From Chthoniobacterales bacterium (GTDB lineage Bacteria > Verrucomicrobiota > Verrucomicrobiia > Chthoniobacterales > UBA10450), in the NCBI GenBank assembly GCA_025980625.1, contig JAICXG010000201.1, positions 1 through 5,165 on the forward strand: DNA of 5,165 nucleotides, written 5' to 3'. The translations under genes were made by a program, and so were the position numbers. Shown one piece after another: positions 4,851 to 5,165 of this stretch. The first letter of the stretch is position 1, and each line of letters opens with the position of its first letter. The notes under the pieces were generated by a model that did not search any database, was not told where the DNA came from, and saw only the letters and a list, made by a program, of their open reading frames with translations.

Positions 4851-5165
4851 GGTTTCAACCCGCATGGCACGGTCGTCTGGCTTGGCTCCGCGGCCGGCCT
4901 GGCAGGCATAGACCTGGGTGAACTCGGCGCCAAAGAGCAGAATTTGCGAGGAATAGTAAACCCAGAGCAGAACCGTAATGAGCGAGCTTGCCGCGCCGTA
5001 AGCAGAGGCAGCGCTTCCGCTCCCGAGATACAATCCAAGCGCCCATTTTCCGATCGCGAAAAATATCGCCGTCATGACCGCACCGATCCACACATCGCGC
5101 CAATGAATCTTCGCGTCGGGCAAGAACTTGAAGATAATGCCAAAGAGCAGAATGACTACGCCAAG
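4833..5165 (-). CDS. YihY/BrkB-family membrane protein, C-terminal part (runs off right edge)
   Basis: The last 110 codons of an integral membrane protein of the YihY/virulence factor BrkB family (UPF0761), usually near 300 residues with six membrane helices; the N-terminal part is outside the window. The frame is open to the window edge at 5165 and ends in TAG at 4833-4835. Seen, counting from the edge: the end of a hydrophobic helix (LGVVILLFGIIFKFL, 1-15); the family loop PDAKIHWRDVWIG at 16-28; a helix at about 27-45 ending in GLYLG; SAYGAASS at 54-61; and the last helix with LLWVYYSSQILLFGAEFT at 66-83, the most conserved stretch of the family. A short polar tail (88-110) follows. The molecular function of the family is not settled; early ribonuclease BN claims for it do not hold. 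It converges on the YqjE/DUF3618-like operon, with 75 bp between stop codons. Confidence 0.92.
   Translation of the reverse strand, partial: LGVVILLFGIIFKFLPDAKIHWRDVWIGAVMTAIFFAIGKWALGLYLGSGSAASAYGAASSLITVLLWVYYSSQILLFGAEFTQVYACQAGRGAKPDDRAMRVETKEIKT

Overview
The window is a GC-rich stretch of bacterial chromosome with ordinary housekeeping and envelope genes. My best guess at the source is a soil-type member of the Verrucomicrobiota (Chthoniobacterales/Spartobacteria-like). This rests on the overall style of the aminotransferase and of the two-domain nucleoside diphosphate kinase, and on short CGCTTCAAC-type repeats in the spacers. It is an inference, not a proof. There are no rRNA or tRNA genes, insertion sequences, CRISPR arrays or phage structural genes that I can recognise.

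Left part (1-3035), all on the minus strand and probably one transcription unit read right to left: a nucleoside diphosphate kinase with two kinase-like domains (1959-3035), a class I/II PLP-dependent aminotransferase of the bacterial aspartate aminotransferase type (753-1916), and the N-terminal 224 codons of a GH57 1,4-alpha-glucan branching enzyme that runs off the left edge (1-672). The gaps are 42 bp and about 80 bp. The second gap holds short direct and inverted repeats. The three products serve nucleotide, amino-acid and glycogen metabolism and need not act together.

Middle (3036-3728): a 208-bp spacer with one more copy of the CGCTTCAAC repeat, a small exported protein on the minus strand (3244-3522), and a 206-bp divergent intergenic region containing a terminator-like hairpin that has no obvious plus-strand gene before it.

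Right part (3729-5165): two plus-strand genes form a small envelope operon. They are a YqjE-like holin-superfamily membrane protein (3729-4169) and a DUF3618/YqjD-like membrane-anchored protein with a glycine zipper and a strongly basic tail (4200-4757). Facing them on the minus strand is the C-terminus of a YihY/BrkB-family membrane protein that runs off the right edge. The convergent gap contains hairpins that could terminate transcription.

No clear new system is present. The most notable points are the kinase whose first domain has lost its catalytic histidine and lysine, the missing ATG start of the branching enzyme gene amid repeats, and the unexplained hairpin between the divergent genes.
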